A DNA stretch of 64,000 nucleotides, from contig JANQSS010000205.1 of NCBI GenBank assembly GCA_028279185.1, positions 186,001 through 250,000 of the forward strand. Reading direction: 5' to 3'. The position numbers and the translations under genes were made by a program. Positions within the stretch are counted from its first letter, which is position 1, and each line of letters opens with the position of its first letter. Of this stretch, positions 47,155-57,147 are shown one piece after another. This DNA is from Saprospiraceae bacterium (GTDB lineage: Bacteria > Bacteroidota > Bacteroidia > Chitinophagales > Saprospiraceae). The notes below the pieces were generated by a model. It saw nothing but the letters and a program-made list of their open reading frames with translations. It was not told the DNA's origin and searched no databases.

Positions 47155-47988
47155 TTATTCATATTCAAGTAATATGTGTCTGTCAAAAATATCTTTGGTA
47201 AAAGTCGGATATCCTTGATCATTATAGATGTATTCAAAGTCACAAGGCCAACACCAACGCAATAAATCTCCTAAAAAATCGCTCCAGTAGGTCTGAATAT
47301 AATTATTTGCGCTCCAATTTAAAGGATCTCCTAAAAATATGGGAATGTCTTTTTTATAGTTGATTTTATCGTCATAGGAGTATGCAAATGAATGCAATAA
47401 TTGATCCCAATGGCTGTAATGATCAATTTGAATGACGTTGCCATTCTCCCAAGTATATTGATTATAGCCATCGATTTTACCAGAAAATATGTTGTAAAAC
47501 GACATACGCGATAATTGAAGACTGTCATCGTAGTAGAAATATTTTATATTTTTTAATGAAACTCTCTCCCCCGAATAATGCTTTTCAAAAAGAAATATTT
47601 TTGAAATCATCCCTTCCTCGTTATGCGAAAATGAATCTCTGGAAATGAGTTCTTTTGTTTCAATGTTAAACGCTTTTATTTCCTTTAACTCTTGGTCCTC
47701 ATAGGTGATTTCATATCGAACTTTATTTTCGTCTTCTGCATCAACAGCGATTATTCTGTCATCGTCGTATGCAAATTTCTGTGAAGATTGGCCATAAATC
47801 GAACCATTTATACGCTGTGTCAGCTTAGTAAGTCTTAGTGGAGTAAAACCAATTGGCGTTACTATGTCTGTGGTGTCAATGATCTCTTCAGGGTTAATTG
47901 AAGCCACCGACCCTATATTCTCGTCATCATCTCGACATGATATGAATATCATACTAAAGGTCAATAATAAGAAAATATTTTTTAGCAT
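47155..47988 (-). CDS. Lipoprotein with YD-like repeats, unknown function
   Basis: A 277-residue protein from ATG 47988, where MLKNIFLLLTFSMIFISC gives a proper lipoprotein signal; a further ATG at 48045 adds 19 residues without a good signal. The mature part has repeated Tyr/Asp-rich beta strands (FAYDDDRIIAVDAEDENKV, ITYEDQELKEI, KYFYYDDSLQLSRM), similar to YD/RHS-type repeats found in many Bacteroidota lipoproteins. No further role can be seen. Confidence 0.75.
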   Translation of the reverse strand: MLKNIFLLLTFSMIFISCRDDDENIGSVASINPEEIIDTTDIVTPIGFTPLRLTKLTQRINGSIYGQSSQKFAYDDDRIIAVDAEDENKVRYEITYEDQELKEIKAFNIETKELISRDSFSHNEEGMISKIFLFEKHYSGERVSLKNIKYFYYDDSLQLSRMSFYNIFSGKIDGYNQYTWENGNVIQIDHYSHWDQLLHSFAYSYDDKINYKKDIPIFLGDPLNWSANNYIQTYWSDFLGDLLRWCWPCDFEYIYNDQGYPTFTKDIFDRHILLEYE

Positions 47989-48235
47989 AATTAGAGTTGA
48001 TATAGTCAGCGTCCAATTTTCAAAGATACCTTTTATTTCAAACATTTGGCATATTGCTATTTAGTAGGAAGTCCTGAAAGTTAATTGATATAGTGGTCAC
48101 GATATAAGTAGTAAATAACAGTATAGTCCAAGAGCTTGAAAGGCCAAGCCGCTATTTACTGAGAATAACTACGGATACATTTAAATAGCGCTGTACTGAA
48201 ACCTAATGGATTAAATTAACAATCGCACATTGCGA

Positions 48236-48637
48236 CTACACAATTGCCTGCGCTTCGATTTCTATTAAGAATCCCTCATTTGCAAGCCCATCAACGCTTA
48301 CCCATGTGCTGGCAGGTGGATTTTTAGTTCCAAAGTTCTCTTTTAAAATCGTGTTGATAACGGGCCCATCTTCTTGAACATAATTCACTTTATATATACG
48401 CAGCATCATTATATTATCAAGTGTTCCACCCACGGAATTAATGGCAATATTTAAATTATCAATGGCCTTTTGAGTTTGTGTTTTTAAGTCGTTTTTACCA
48501 ACTATATTCAGATTCTCATCCCATGCTACCTGTCCTGAGATGAAGACGGGGTTGCCAGGCTGAGCAATAATGACTTGAGAAAAACCATATTGGGTTGAAT
48601 CAAATAATCCGTCTGGGTTTATCGCTTGTCTAATCAT
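48236..48637 (-). CDS. RidA/YjgF family deaminase
   Basis: A 133-residue protein of the RidA trimer fold: FISGQVAWDE, the KTQTQKAIDNLNIAINSVGG helix and the STWVSVDGLANEGFLIEIEAQAIV end. RidA hydrolyses reactive enamines and imines. The usual catalytic Arg (in an R-P-A-R-S-like position) is replaced by Pro-Ala-Ser-Thr-Trp, so its exact activity is doubtful and a RidA-subfamily role is more likely. Confidence 0.85.
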   Translation of the reverse strand: MIRQAINPDGLFDSTQYGFSQVIIAQPGNPVFISGQVAWDENLNIVGKNDLKTQTQKAIDNLNIAINSVGGTLDNIMMLRIYKVNYVQEDGPVINTILKENFGTKNPPASTWVSVDGLANEGFLIEIEAQAIV

Positions 48638-48802
48638 GGTTAATATATATTTGAGCTCAATTTAGTCATAGTTTTTATAATAAAGGTAAATTCTACCGTG
48701 GTTCTTGAAATCTCAGTAAAAATACTCATTTAAAGTGAGCGACAATGTGTTTCAATAAATAATGCCAGAATAGTAAAGCTGCATCATGTCTTTATTATAT
48801 TT

Positions 48803-49492
48803 TTACTCATCAGTAAATTCAAGTATTATTTTCGAAAGTACATTGAAGTCAATTTTATCAATTGGATGAACCAAGTTTTCAATTATCTTTAAATGACCAT
48901 TAGGAAGTGCAGTAGCGACACTTTTTGATTCCTCAATACTGACCATGTCATCCTTACTTCCAATTCCAATTAATACGTTTTGGGTTATCAAACTGAGATC
49001 TTCGTTGCTTAACTTACCACCACTTCCTAAGTCCAGCATTAACGAAGCCGTGCTTCGGACCACATGTTTCCAATTGTTTTCGCCATGTATTGCCGCTAAT
49101 TTATGCGCAAATGCAGGAACCTTTTCTTGTATTTTGTCTGGGTTCAACATTTGTACTTCTTTTTCGGCCGCTTCTTGGGTCCAATTGAATTTGGTGCCGA
49201 GGGTTATTATTTTATCCACGTATGAAGGGTGGTTTTTCGCAACATTGAGGCCGACATATCCGCCCATGCTGTAACCAAAAACATGCGTTTTGTCAATTTT
49301 TGATTCTTGTAAATGATTCATGACATCCTGAGTGAATAACTGCATTGAAAAATTATTGGATGTTAATCGACCTCCGTGCCCGGAAAAGTTGAGCGAATGC
49401 ACGTTTAGTCGGTGTGACAACAAACCCTTCAGGGATATAAGTTGATCTTGATATCCTAGTGCTCCGTGTAAAAGAATTATGTTAGCCTTCAT
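48803..49492 (-). CDS. Alpha/beta hydrolase
   Basis: A 229-residue cytosolic hydrolase. The nucleophile elbow is GYSMGG, the acid is probably in IGSKDDMV and the His in LVHPID. The oxyanion segment is LHGALGYQDQ. It could be an esterase or C-C hydrolase; substrate unknown. It is separate from ridA by 165 bp on the same strand. Confidence 0.88.
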   Translation of the reverse strand: MKANIILLHGALGYQDQLISLKGLLSHRLNVHSLNFSGHGGRLTSNNFSMQLFTQDVMNHLQESKIDKTHVFGYSMGGYVGLNVAKNHPSYVDKIITLGTKFNWTQEAAEKEVQMLNPDKIQEKVPAFAHKLAAIHGENNWKHVVRSTASLMLDLGSGGKLSNEDLSLITQNVLIGIGSKDDMVSIEESKSVATALPNGHLKIIENLVHPIDKIDFNVLSKIILEFTDE

Positions 49493-49905
49493 GTTTAAAT
49501 TGATTAATGGTTTTTACCTGATTCTGACCGATTGGCTAAAATTAAGAAGAAGGACGTATAGTTGAATATAGGACTCCTCCATATAATAGGTCGAATATGG
49601 ATTATTATTCACAAAAGCATATTCCAATTACGAAAGTGTCTTTTAGCCGTTGCTTCTTAGGTAATAAAATTCGGATGCAAGTCAATTCCTTGGTTTAGTA
49701 GCTCGTGTATTTGTATCTTGAAAGGACTAATACGGAAAATTCAATCCACTACGACGTGATGACGATGCATTCAATCCATTTTATAGTTTTACGAGAATTG
49801 GTGGTATGAATTAAGGTTGTCGGAGGGAGTTCGCTAAATATCAATTTTTACTTCTTATTTTGCCATTAAAAGCCAATAACCTACTAATCCAAAAAACCAA
49901 TAATC
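49493..49905. other. Intergenic stretch before fibre gene
   Basis: About 410 bp without a credible gene. It should hold divergent promoters of the hydrolase and the fibre gene. I see no clear palindrome or RNA. Confidence 0.5.
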
Positions 49906-52776
49906 ATGAAAAAGTACTTCTTGTTTTCTATTCTGATCACTTTACTTTATAGTGAACATATTCATTCTCAACACAATAATTCCGAGCTACCTACAAGTAT
50001 AAACCAAGACGGGTCCGCGCCTGATAGCAGTGCCATATTAGACTTACAATCGAGTAACAAGGGCTTACTGATACCGCGATTGAATAGGACTGCACGCGAT
50101 TTGATTGGCGCACCGGCAACAGGTCTTTTAATTTATCAAACGGACAGTTTAGCTGGGTTTTATTATTTTAATGGAGTCGATTGGATGCCAATAACCGGAC
50201 AAGTAAGTGGAGATGATGACCCTACAAATGAATTAAATTTATCCGCTTCATTAAATGGATTAAACCTGGAATTAGTGGACGCCGGCGGAAAGTTGGTCGT
50301 AGACCTTTCGTCTTTGCAGGATGGTGTCGATGATGCCGACAATAATCCTGTAAACGAGATTCAAGACCTGAAGCTATCCGGAGATATATTGATCATTACA
50401 AACAATGGGTCCGCAACCGATATAGACTTGACACCGTACTTAGATAATACAGATACGCAATTAGCAGAGGCGGAGGTGGACTCATTGGTTGGCAACAATG
50501 GCTATCTGACAATGGAAATTGATGGAGATGCGAGCAATGAAATCCAGGATCTTGATTTATCAGGAAATATATTGACAATTACGAAGAATGGTTCGGCGAC
50601 GGACATAGACTTGACACCGTACTTAGATAATACGGATACGCAATTAACAGAGGCAGAGGTAGATTCATTGGTTGGCAATAATGGTTATCTGACAATGGAA
50701 ATTGATGGAGATGTGAGTAATGAAATCCAGGATCTTGATCTATCAGGAAATATATTGACAATTACGAAGAATGGTTCGGCGACAGACATAGACTTGACAC
50801 CTTACTTAGACAATACGGATACGCAATTAACAGAGGCAGAGGTAGATTCTATGGTTAGCAATAACGGTTATATCACTTCTCCGGATGATGGAGACCCCGA
50901 TCCTACGAATGAGTACAATACCAGTGTAAATCTTAACGGAACAAACCTCGAAATAGTAGATGGGGGAGGGACCATTAGTACAGACTTATCAGGTTTTCGA
51001 GATTCCATTTGGACACAAGGGGTTGGCTTGGTTTATAACTTAACGGACAATATTGGAATTGGAACAACAACTCCTTCGGCGGGTTTGGTATTAACAGGAA
51101 CAGATCAAAACTCTTCCAGATTAGTAATCGGGAATAATCAGTTTAACCAAACAGAGTCTGGTCGATTGTCATTTCATGAAGATTCTGATGACATCAGCAC
51201 TAATTTCATGTGTGGCTTTGAATTTAGGCATGATGGGATAGAAAATAAATTACATCTCGAAAGCGGTTGTGGTCCAGTCGGTCTTAGCAGAATGACAGTC
51301 AAAAGGACTGGAGAAATTGGAATAGGTACAACAGATCCCTTAGTGAATTTTCATGTAGCCGGCAAGGTTCGCTTCGACGATTTAGCCGCGGGCGGAATTG
51401 TGCAAGCCGAAACCAATGGCAACTTAAATATCATCGCAGATTCGAGTGCTATAGCGGGCGATGTGCTCACCTATGACGGGGCAAATTGGACAATAGGTCC
51501 TTCAGATAACTTAGGTAATCATACGGCGACAGAAAATATTCAATTGAATGGTCATTGGCTTTCGAATGACGGAGGCAATGAAGGTATTTTTGTTAATGGC
51601 CAGGGAAATGTTGGCATCGATACCAAAGTACCTGGAGCTCAATTTAGAGTAACACAAGATTTAGATGCGACGCAGGTCATGGATACCCTGGTACATATCA
51701 ATCAGAATGGGCCATCGTCATACTGCTTATATGTAGAAAATGACTCTGAAGACCCATTTACCAGCTATGGTATTTATAATAAAACCAATTCTGGTTTTGA
51801 TGGAGGTGTACGCTATGGTTTATATAATACAATGACTCCGGCAAGCACGGATGGAAGCTCATATTATGGTTGTCGCTCCATAATAAATAGCGGTGGATCA
51901 AGCACTGGGTCGCGATATGGATTTTACTCAACCATTACGGCAAGCGGTTCAAGCTCAAGCTCAGTTTATGGTCTACGAAGTTTTATATCTGGCGGTACAG
52001 GAACAAAATATGGTGTCTATTCATCCATGAGTAGTGGCACGGGTAATAACTATGGAGTGTATGCAACAATCAGTGGCACCAGTGGAACGCAATATGGGGT
52101 TTATGCCAATGCGGACGGGGCCACTAACTATGCTGGATACTTTATCGGACGAGGCTATTTTAGTGAGAATGTCGGCATACATAAATCTTCGCCAAATGGG
52201 GATTTTTCACTTCATATAAAACAAGTTGCCTCCAATCATGGAATTCGCATTGAACATCAGTCGAATACTAATGCCTGGAATTTAGGTATTGGTTTGAATA
52301 GCAACAATTTTCGATTCGAATACAATGATTTTGGGCGATCGCAAATCGACAATGTTACTGGTGAGTATTCGCTGATTTCAGATAGGAGGTTAAAGGCAAA
52401 TATTGAACCAATGGAAAATGTTTTAGAAAAAGTACTTCTATTAAACCCAGCTTTATATCACTACAAAGAAGCGCAAGATGTTGACAAGTCCAGAGGATTT
52501 ATTGCTCAGGAAGTAGCAGAAATTTTTCCGGATATCGTGCGGATAATGGATGCTGATAATGAAGGTGAGAGCCCATTACATGTCATCGCATACGATGATT
52601 TTGCCGTGCTCGCCATCAAAGCAATTCAAGAACAGCAAGAAATTATTGAAAGCTTAAAATTAAATATAGCAGCGCAAAACGTGATAATATCAAACCTTCA
52701 GGCTCAAGCAGAAAAAATGACAATTCTTGAAACATCGATAAAAAAAATTCAAAGAGAGCTGGCAGAGAATAAATAA
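49906..52776 (+). CDS. Exported fibre protein with S74 chaperone domain
   Basis: A 956-residue protein with a signal peptide (LITLLYSEHIHSQ). It has three near-identical 61-residue repeats (NEIQDLDLSGNILTITKNG, DIDLTPYLDNTDTQL), a glycine/tyrosine-rich array of YGVY units between residues 620 and 750, and a C-terminal intramolecular-chaperone (S74) domain: SDRRLKANIEPMEN, GFIAQEVAEIFP, IAYDDFAVLAIKAIQEQQE. A coiled coil closes it. Such proteins form trimeric surface or phage-tail-like fibres; the rest of a phage is absent, so a surface role is likelier. Confidence 0.85.
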   Translation: MKKYFLFSILITLLYSEHIHSQHNNSELPTSINQDGSAPDSSAILDLQSSNKGLLIPRLNRTARDLIGAPATGLLIYQTDSLAGFYYFNGVDWMPITGQVSGDDDPTNELNLSASLNGLNLELVDAGGKLVVDLSSLQDGVDDADNNPVNEIQDLKLSGDILIITNNGSATDIDLTPYLDNTDTQLAEAEVDSLVGNNGYLTMEIDGDASNEIQDLDLSGNILTITKNGSATDIDLTPYLDNTDTQLTEAEVDSLVGNNGYLTMEIDGDVSNEIQDLDLSGNILTITKNGSATDIDLTPYLDNTDTQLTEAEVDSMVSNNGYITSPDDGDPDPTNEYNTSVNLNGTNLEIVDGGGTISTDLSGFRDSIWTQGVGLVYNLTDNIGIGTTTPSAGLVLTGTDQNSSRLVIGNNQFNQTESGRLSFHEDSDDISTNFMCGFEFRHDGIENKLHLESGCGPVGLSRMTVKRTGEIGIGTTDPLVNFHVAGKVRFDDLAAGGIVQAETNGNLNIIADSSAIAGDVLTYDGANWTIGPSDNLGNHTATENIQLNGHWLSNDGGNEGIFVNGQGNVGIDTKVPGAQFRVTQDLDATQVMDTLVHINQNGPSSYCLYVENDSEDPFTSYGIYNKTNSGFDGGVRYGLYNTMTPASTDGSSYYGCRSIINSGGSSTGSRYGFYSTITASGSSSSSVYGLRSFISGGTGTKYGVYSSMSSGTGNNYGVYATISGTSGTQYGVYANADGATNYAGYFIGRGYFSENVGIHKSSPNGDFSLHIKQVASNHGIRIEHQSNTNAWNLGIGLNSNNFRFEYNDFGRSQIDNVTGEYSLISDRRLKANIEPMENVLEKVLLLNPALYHYKEAQDVDKSRGFIAQEVAEIFPDIVRIMDADNEGESPLHVIAYDDFAVLAIKAIQEQQEIIESLKLNIAAQNVIISNLQAQAEKMTILETSIKKIQRELAENK
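50353..50872 (+). repeat. 183-bp tandem repeat in the fibre gene (about 2.8 units)
   Basis: The 30-bp block that starts at about 50420 recurs at about 50603 and 50786 with at most two changes. The unit encodes 61 residues. Strong identity points to recent duplication. Confidence 0.88.
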
Positions 52777-52783
52777 ATTAAAT

Positions 52784-52836
52784 ATACACGACAATCTTAG
52801 TAACGATTATGTTGCTAAGATTGTCGTGTATTTTTA
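52784..52836 (+). terminator. Intrinsic terminator of the fibre gene
   Basis: A 21-bp stem (52784-52804 with 52811-52831, one G-T pair) with loop GATTAT and a T-run. It lies 8 bp after the stop codon. Confidence 0.92.
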
Positions 52837-53027
52837 CCATAAAATACTGAATGGAAGCTGGTAAGAAAAAGAAACGTTCTCTATGAAGTGTATTTTAGTT
52901 TTATGCCTTTAATTGGTAGTATACAATAAATAGAACGAAACGTTAACCCTCTGTTAATGTCACAGTCATCGGGGGACATGCGGCCGCCTTTGTGCGATAT
53001 ATGGAATACATGATAATATCGACTCCT

Positions 53028-53612
53028 ATGAAATCATTATTGGTCTTGATCGTGTTTTTAGGTACATTTTGTACGGTAAATGCACAACTCGAATATGATA
53101 AAGTCATCGGTTCTTCGTTTGGGATTGGATATGCTTCTTCATCCGGCCTTGGACCGTTACGCGTGAATCCATATGTAGGAAAGTACATAAATAAACGGTT
53201 GTTAATCGGTGTGCAATTAAATACGTCTTACGACCAGCGAAATGGATTAATTCGACCATTCGGCATTAATGACAGGGCCGTAGTCGATGAAACGAGATTT
53301 TCGGTGGGAGCTAGTATTTTTGCACGTTACATCACAAACCCGGATCAAAAATTTAAATTTTATTTAAAACCATACTCGACATTCACATACGAATCACGCA
53401 AAGAGCGTTCAGCTCAACATTCGAGAATACGAAATTCACGCGCGCTTTCGACAGGTTTGGATTTAGGCCTTCAGTTTCCAGTATCAAAAAGATTAAATAT
53501 GATAGTAGAAGGTAATGTTATGGACATTCAAATTGATAATGTGTCCAGTCGACTAAATCGATTTTCAATCATTCCGGAGAACATCCATTTTGGTCTGGAA
53601 TATAAGTTTTAA
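53028..53612 (+). CDS. Outer-membrane beta-barrel protein, unknown function
   Basis: A 194-residue protein from ATG 53028, where MKSLLVLIVFLGTFCTVNAQ is a clean signal peptide; the frame extends to a GTG at 52992. Amphipathic strands (FGIGYASSSGLGPLRVNPYVGKY in pieces, LLIGVQLNTSYD, FSVGASIFARY) end with HFGLEYKF, a Phe C-terminus as in OmpX/PorT-like barrels. It follows the fibre gene's terminator. Function unknown. Confidence 0.72.
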   Translation: MKSLLVLIVFLGTFCTVNAQLEYDKVIGSSFGIGYASSSGLGPLRVNPYVGKYINKRLLIGVQLNTSYDQRNGLIRPFGINDRAVVDETRFSVGASIFARYITNPDQKFKFYLKPYSTFTYESRKERSAQHSRIRNSRALSTGLDLGLQFPVSKRLNMIVEGNVMDIQIDNVSSRLNRFSIIPENIHFGLEYKF

Positions 53613-53655
53613 ATAATACTCAAGTAATGTCTATGTCAATGATGGTGAGGTCAAA

Positions 53656-55179
53656 CTAGTTATTTGACTTATGTTGCTCGAGCTGTTGAGCATAATCAGA
53701 CAACGCGATGGACTTAATTCCCGCTTGGAGACTTTGAGACAAAGAATGAAATAATGATCGACTTGTGTCGCGACTGTGCTTTAAATCACCAACCCGAAAA
53801 TGAGGACCAGGAATATTAAACTTACGAATGGCTAATTCGTTGATTAAGGATGACATATCTCTTCCGTCATCGTTTAAAAACGAAGCGCGAAGATTGTCGT
53901 ATTCAAATCGCATTTGCCCTGAATTTGCGACATCATTCCCCGTTATTTTAAATTGAATTTTATTCGCTTGACCGGAGGTGATTTTCACGAAGTGGACACC
54001 TTGTAAAAATGGATTTAGATCAGCTAATTGAAATTTTCCGATTTCACCGACCAGCGTGAATGTGTTTTCTTTTTGTAACAAATCAAAAGAAAAATCAAGC
54101 AGTAGCGGCGTCCCTACAAAGATATCCGACTTCGCCATTAGTCGAGCACGTCCATCGGTGTACGGTTTTCCATCCGTTATCATCACGGCGTCTACATTCG
54201 AAAATTGTAATTTCGATTCATCTAATGCTGGATTATTCAATTTTGTATACGAGACAGTACCATTTTTTAGTCGGACTGTATCTATTCGAAATCGTTCGAG
54301 TATTGGAGATAACCCATTTTGAAGTAAGGGTTGGTAGCACGTATCACAATGTATGAATCGACCATCTTCAAATACCGTGCAAATTGGTTTATAAACCTTG
54401 ATAATAGGTGACGCACAAACGATGTTGTCATATGCCTCTTCACAGAATAAATCGTCAACCTGTATTCGCTCAGCACTGAGATTAATGTGCGCCCGCTTGA
54501 CCGGATTGTGGTCAAACCATTTTTCTTCAGGAACACTTGTGAAATACTTTAAATTGCCAAGGGTTAAGGAATGTTCGTTGTGCAAATAGGACGTGGAACC
54601 AATGGAAATGTCGAACATGCTATCGGGTAGAGAATACTGTATATTTCCTGTTCTGAATGAAAAATCATTCAGACCGGAAGATGGATCATTTGAAAAATGC
54701 GGTGTTCGAATTCTGGCTTGCAAGTCATTGACAACAACCATATAGTTTTCACCGTCTAATAATTTAATATCAATATTTCGAAGAATAATTTCATCAACAC
54801 GCAGATTATTATTCGTGACAAGCGGTTTAGCGTCATGCCTATTTTTTATTAAGCCTTTTGCTAGAAAAATCTTCCCACCTTCTACAATTAATTGATCAAA
54901 CCCGATTGTCTTTTCGCGTATATAGGATAATCGGTGAAATCCTCGTGCTTCAACCTTTTCAATTGTACTTGGAAAAGTAGCATTGCTGTCAGTCGAATAG
55001 ACAAGATGTTCCGCATAGATGATATTGGTAAAAATATTGTATCGAATCTTATCAAAAGAGGCGTTGTTAATACCTGATAAAACAGTATGGAGTTTTCGGT
55101 TAATAAAATATTGAAGACCCAGCACGGAAATGGTTAGGATGAAGAGAAAAAGCAACAATTTTTTGGAAGAGGATTGCAC
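53656..55179 (-). CDS. Membrane-anchored AsmA/DUF748-like protein
   Basis: A 507-residue protein. No ATG is available before the membrane segment, so it probably starts at GTG 55179 (upstream stop at 55183). One N-terminal helix (LLLFLFILTISVLGL) is followed by a long periplasmic beta-rich region with LRVDEIILRNIDIKL, INLSAERIQVDDLFCEEAYDNI and a late FQLADLNPFLQGVHF, in the style of the AsmA/TamB repeating beta-groove family. Such proteins are often linked to lipid traffic or envelope maintenance. The identification rests on pattern only. Confidence 0.5.
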   Translation of the reverse strand: MQSSSKKLLLFLFILTISVLGLQYFINRKLHTVLSGINNASFDKIRYNIFTNIIYAEHLVYSTDSNATFPSTIEKVEARGFHRLSYIREKTIGFDQLIVEGGKIFLAKGLIKNRHDAKPLVTNNNLRVDEIILRNIDIKLLDGENYMVVVNDLQARIRTPHFSNDPSSGLNDFSFRTGNIQYSLPDSMFDISIGSTSYLHNEHSLTLGNLKYFTSVPEEKWFDHNPVKRAHINLSAERIQVDDLFCEEAYDNIVCASPIIKVYKPICTVFEDGRFIHCDTCYQPLLQNGLSPILERFRIDTVRLKNGTVSYTKLNNPALDESKLQFSNVDAVMITDGKPYTDGRARLMAKSDIFVGTPLLLDFSFDLLQKENTFTLVGEIGKFQLADLNPFLQGVHFVKITSGQANKIQFKITGNDVANSGQMRFEYDNLRASFLNDDGRDMSSLINELAIRKFNIPGPHFRVGDLKHSRDTSRSLFHSLSQSLQAGIKSIALSDYAQQLEQHKSNN

Positions 55180-55282
55180 GGTTTAAAGATACACAAAGCG
55201 CTATTTTATCTCGTATATCATCAAATAGTAATCCATGCAATCCCTGATATTCTGTTGGGTTTTAAACGGCGGTTGCCCGGTA

Positions 55283-56767
55283 TCACAAAGATGATGCTCT
55301 TTTAATAACCTGCACTAGTTCTTCTTTGTAACCATAAGGGTCTTCGAGCTTCACGGTCGACAACCACTCAAGGATTTTACTGTATTCGGTATTGCCTTTG
55401 TACTCAGAATCACGAAGTAAAAGCGCAAAAGACGATACACTTGCCACAAATTTCATTTCGTTGGTTGCATTTGAAAATGTTGCGTTTAAATCATAAACAT
55501 CCAGCGATGTTTCTAAGCTATTGTTTTCATCCGGGAGCTTGTACCTAAAGTCAATCGTGAATGACGGAGATTGTCGTACATCGACATTTTCTACTGGTAT
55601 TATTTCATATAGCGCGGTGATGTTTTGATCAGCGCCGATTTCACCGGCATCTTTTTTGTCATCTTCGAAATCCTCATTCTCGAGTACACGATTTTCGTAT
55701 CCAATTAGTCTGTATGATTGTACAATCTCCGGATTAAATTGAATTTGCACTTTTACATCTTTTGCAACTGTAAAAAACTTGCTTTTTTCGTGAATGAAAA
55801 TTTTATCAATTTGGCGGTCATCATTGACGTATTCATAGGTGCCGTTTCCATGATTTGCGATTTGTTCGAGCCTATGATCATAAAGGTTGCCACGTCCAAC
55901 TCCAATGGCAGTGAGAAAAATCCCTGTCTCACGTTTTTCTTCGATGAGTTCGACTAAGTCATCATGATTGGAAATACCAATATTAAAATCGCCGTCGGTG
56001 CCTAGAATTATACGGTTATTTCCACCTTCTATCATATTTTCCTGCGCTATCTCATAGGCTGTTACTATTCCTGCAGCGCCTGCCGTTCCTCCGCCAGCAC
56101 CCAGTGAATTTATTGCCTGTACTATTTTACTCGTTTCACTACCTGGTGTTGAGGGTAGGGCTACTTTGTCTGATCCTGCGTATGTCACGATTGCTATGCG
56201 ATCTTCCGAGGTGAGCGTGCGACTAAACCGTTTAAATCCTTCTTTTAGCAGATCAAGTTTATCCGAACTGGACATCGAACCTGAAACATCAATGAGAAAT
56301 ACAAAATTGGATGCAGGCACTTTTACAAGCGGTTTTCCTTGCATTCCAATACGAACTAATTTATGTCCATCATACCAGGGACAAGAGGATACTTCGCCGT
56401 TTAACGTAATCGGATGGTTTGGAGAATTAAAGGGATAGTCTAAGTCAAAGTAATTAATAAATTCTTCGGTTCGAACAGCACCTGCTGGAGGGAGCTGATT
56501 TTCATTTAAAATAAATCGGCGTGAATTGGCATAAGCTCCACCATCGGCATCGATGGAAAAGGTTGAGGTGGATTCTTCCAGGGTGCTAATGAATGGGTTT
56601 TCGACGATGTCGGCGTAATCATCTCCCGTTTGATACTGTAATTCCGTGCCTGTATCTGTTAATGAATTACTGTAAAAACCATTAGCATCATGTTGACTTG
56701 AATTGTATTCGTCCGCACAACTGAAAATTAATAACGGAAGGATCGAGAGTAGAATGATACGTTTCAT
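55283..56767 (-). CDS. VWA-domain lipoprotein (YfbK-like)
   Basis: A 494-residue lipoprotein (LLIFSC, Cys17). Residues 65-130 match the N-terminal YfbK/von Willebrand-associated domain (STFSIDADGGAYANSRRF, GAVRTEEFINYFDLDYP). The VWA domain has the MIDAS motif Asp160-Val-Ser162-Gly-Ser164 (FLIDVSGSM), with ILGTDGDFNIG later. The C-terminal YfbK-like domain follows (LEDPYGYKEELVQVIKRA). It binds a metal and probably a partner protein, not a substrate to be changed. It lies 170 bp downstream of the flavin-transfer operon and may or may not be part of it. Confidence 0.88.
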   Translation of the reverse strand: MKRIILLSILPLLIFSCADEYNSSQHDANGFYSNSLTDTGTELQYQTGDDYADIVENPFISTLEESTSTFSIDADGGAYANSRRFILNENQLPPAGAVRTEEFINYFDLDYPFNSPNHPITLNGEVSSCPWYDGHKLVRIGMQGKPLVKVPASNFVFLIDVSGSMSSSDKLDLLKEGFKRFSRTLTSEDRIAIVTYAGSDKVALPSTPGSETSKIVQAINSLGAGGGTAGAAGIVTAYEIAQENMIEGGNNRIILGTDGDFNIGISNHDDLVELIEEKRETGIFLTAIGVGRGNLYDHRLEQIANHGNGTYEYVNDDRQIDKIFIHEKSKFFTVAKDVKVQIQFNPEIVQSYRLIGYENRVLENEDFEDDKKDAGEIGADQNITALYEIIPVENVDVRQSPSFTIDFRYKLPDENNSLETSLDVYDLNATFSNATNEMKFVASVSSFALLLRDSEYKGNTEYSKILEWLSTVKLEDPYGYKEELVQVIKRASSL

Positions 56768-56937
56768 AGTTAAATGTTTTAATTAAAAGAAGGTGTCAAA
56801 ACGATATACGTTAAGGCAGGTTCTGACGCTGCACCGGTTGAGGTAATTTGCTTTTCGAGGTTCGAGATATGTTTAGAGATGCAGTTAAAGTTCAATTGGG
56901 TGTATATAAGCCATGGTTGGCGTATAAAGTTATACAC

Positions 56938-57147
56938 CTAATTACACCCACAACCACCTCCAACCTTGCCTCCATTTGCTCCGGAGGCACCTTCGCGATA
57001 CGATTCAAATGCAACTTCAAATTGCAGACAGTCGTATGATTTTAATTCCATATCCTCGTCGAATAAGTACATTTTTTGATAGGGCTTCACTCCAACACAA
57101 GCCGATAAGTTAACAATTAGGAATATTATCAGGATACTACTCTTCAT
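56938..57147 (-). CDS. DUF4266 lipoprotein
   Basis: A 69-residue protein with a lipoprotein signal (LIVNLSAC, Cys17), then KPYQKMYLFDEDMELK, EVAFESYREGASG and the family's signature end GGGCGCN. DUF4266 is known mainly from clusters with ApbE and DUF3570, as here. Its start overlaps the end of the thioredoxin-ApbE gene by 11 bp. Function unknown; the Cys-rich tail might take part in redox or metal handling. Confidence 0.88.
   Translation of the reverse strand: MKSSILIIFLIVNLSACVGVKPYQKMYLFDEDMELKSYDCLQFEVAFESYREGASGANGGKVGGGCGCN

Noticed and set aside
50353-50872. Regular direct repeats that might suggest a CRISPR or satellite array
   Set aside because: The unit is 183 bp, in frame and coding within the fibre gene; there are no short repeats with unique spacers.
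49906-52776. Prophage tail fibre
   Set aside because: No other phage gene is near, and S74-tailed exported proteins are common in Bacteroidota genomes outside phages.
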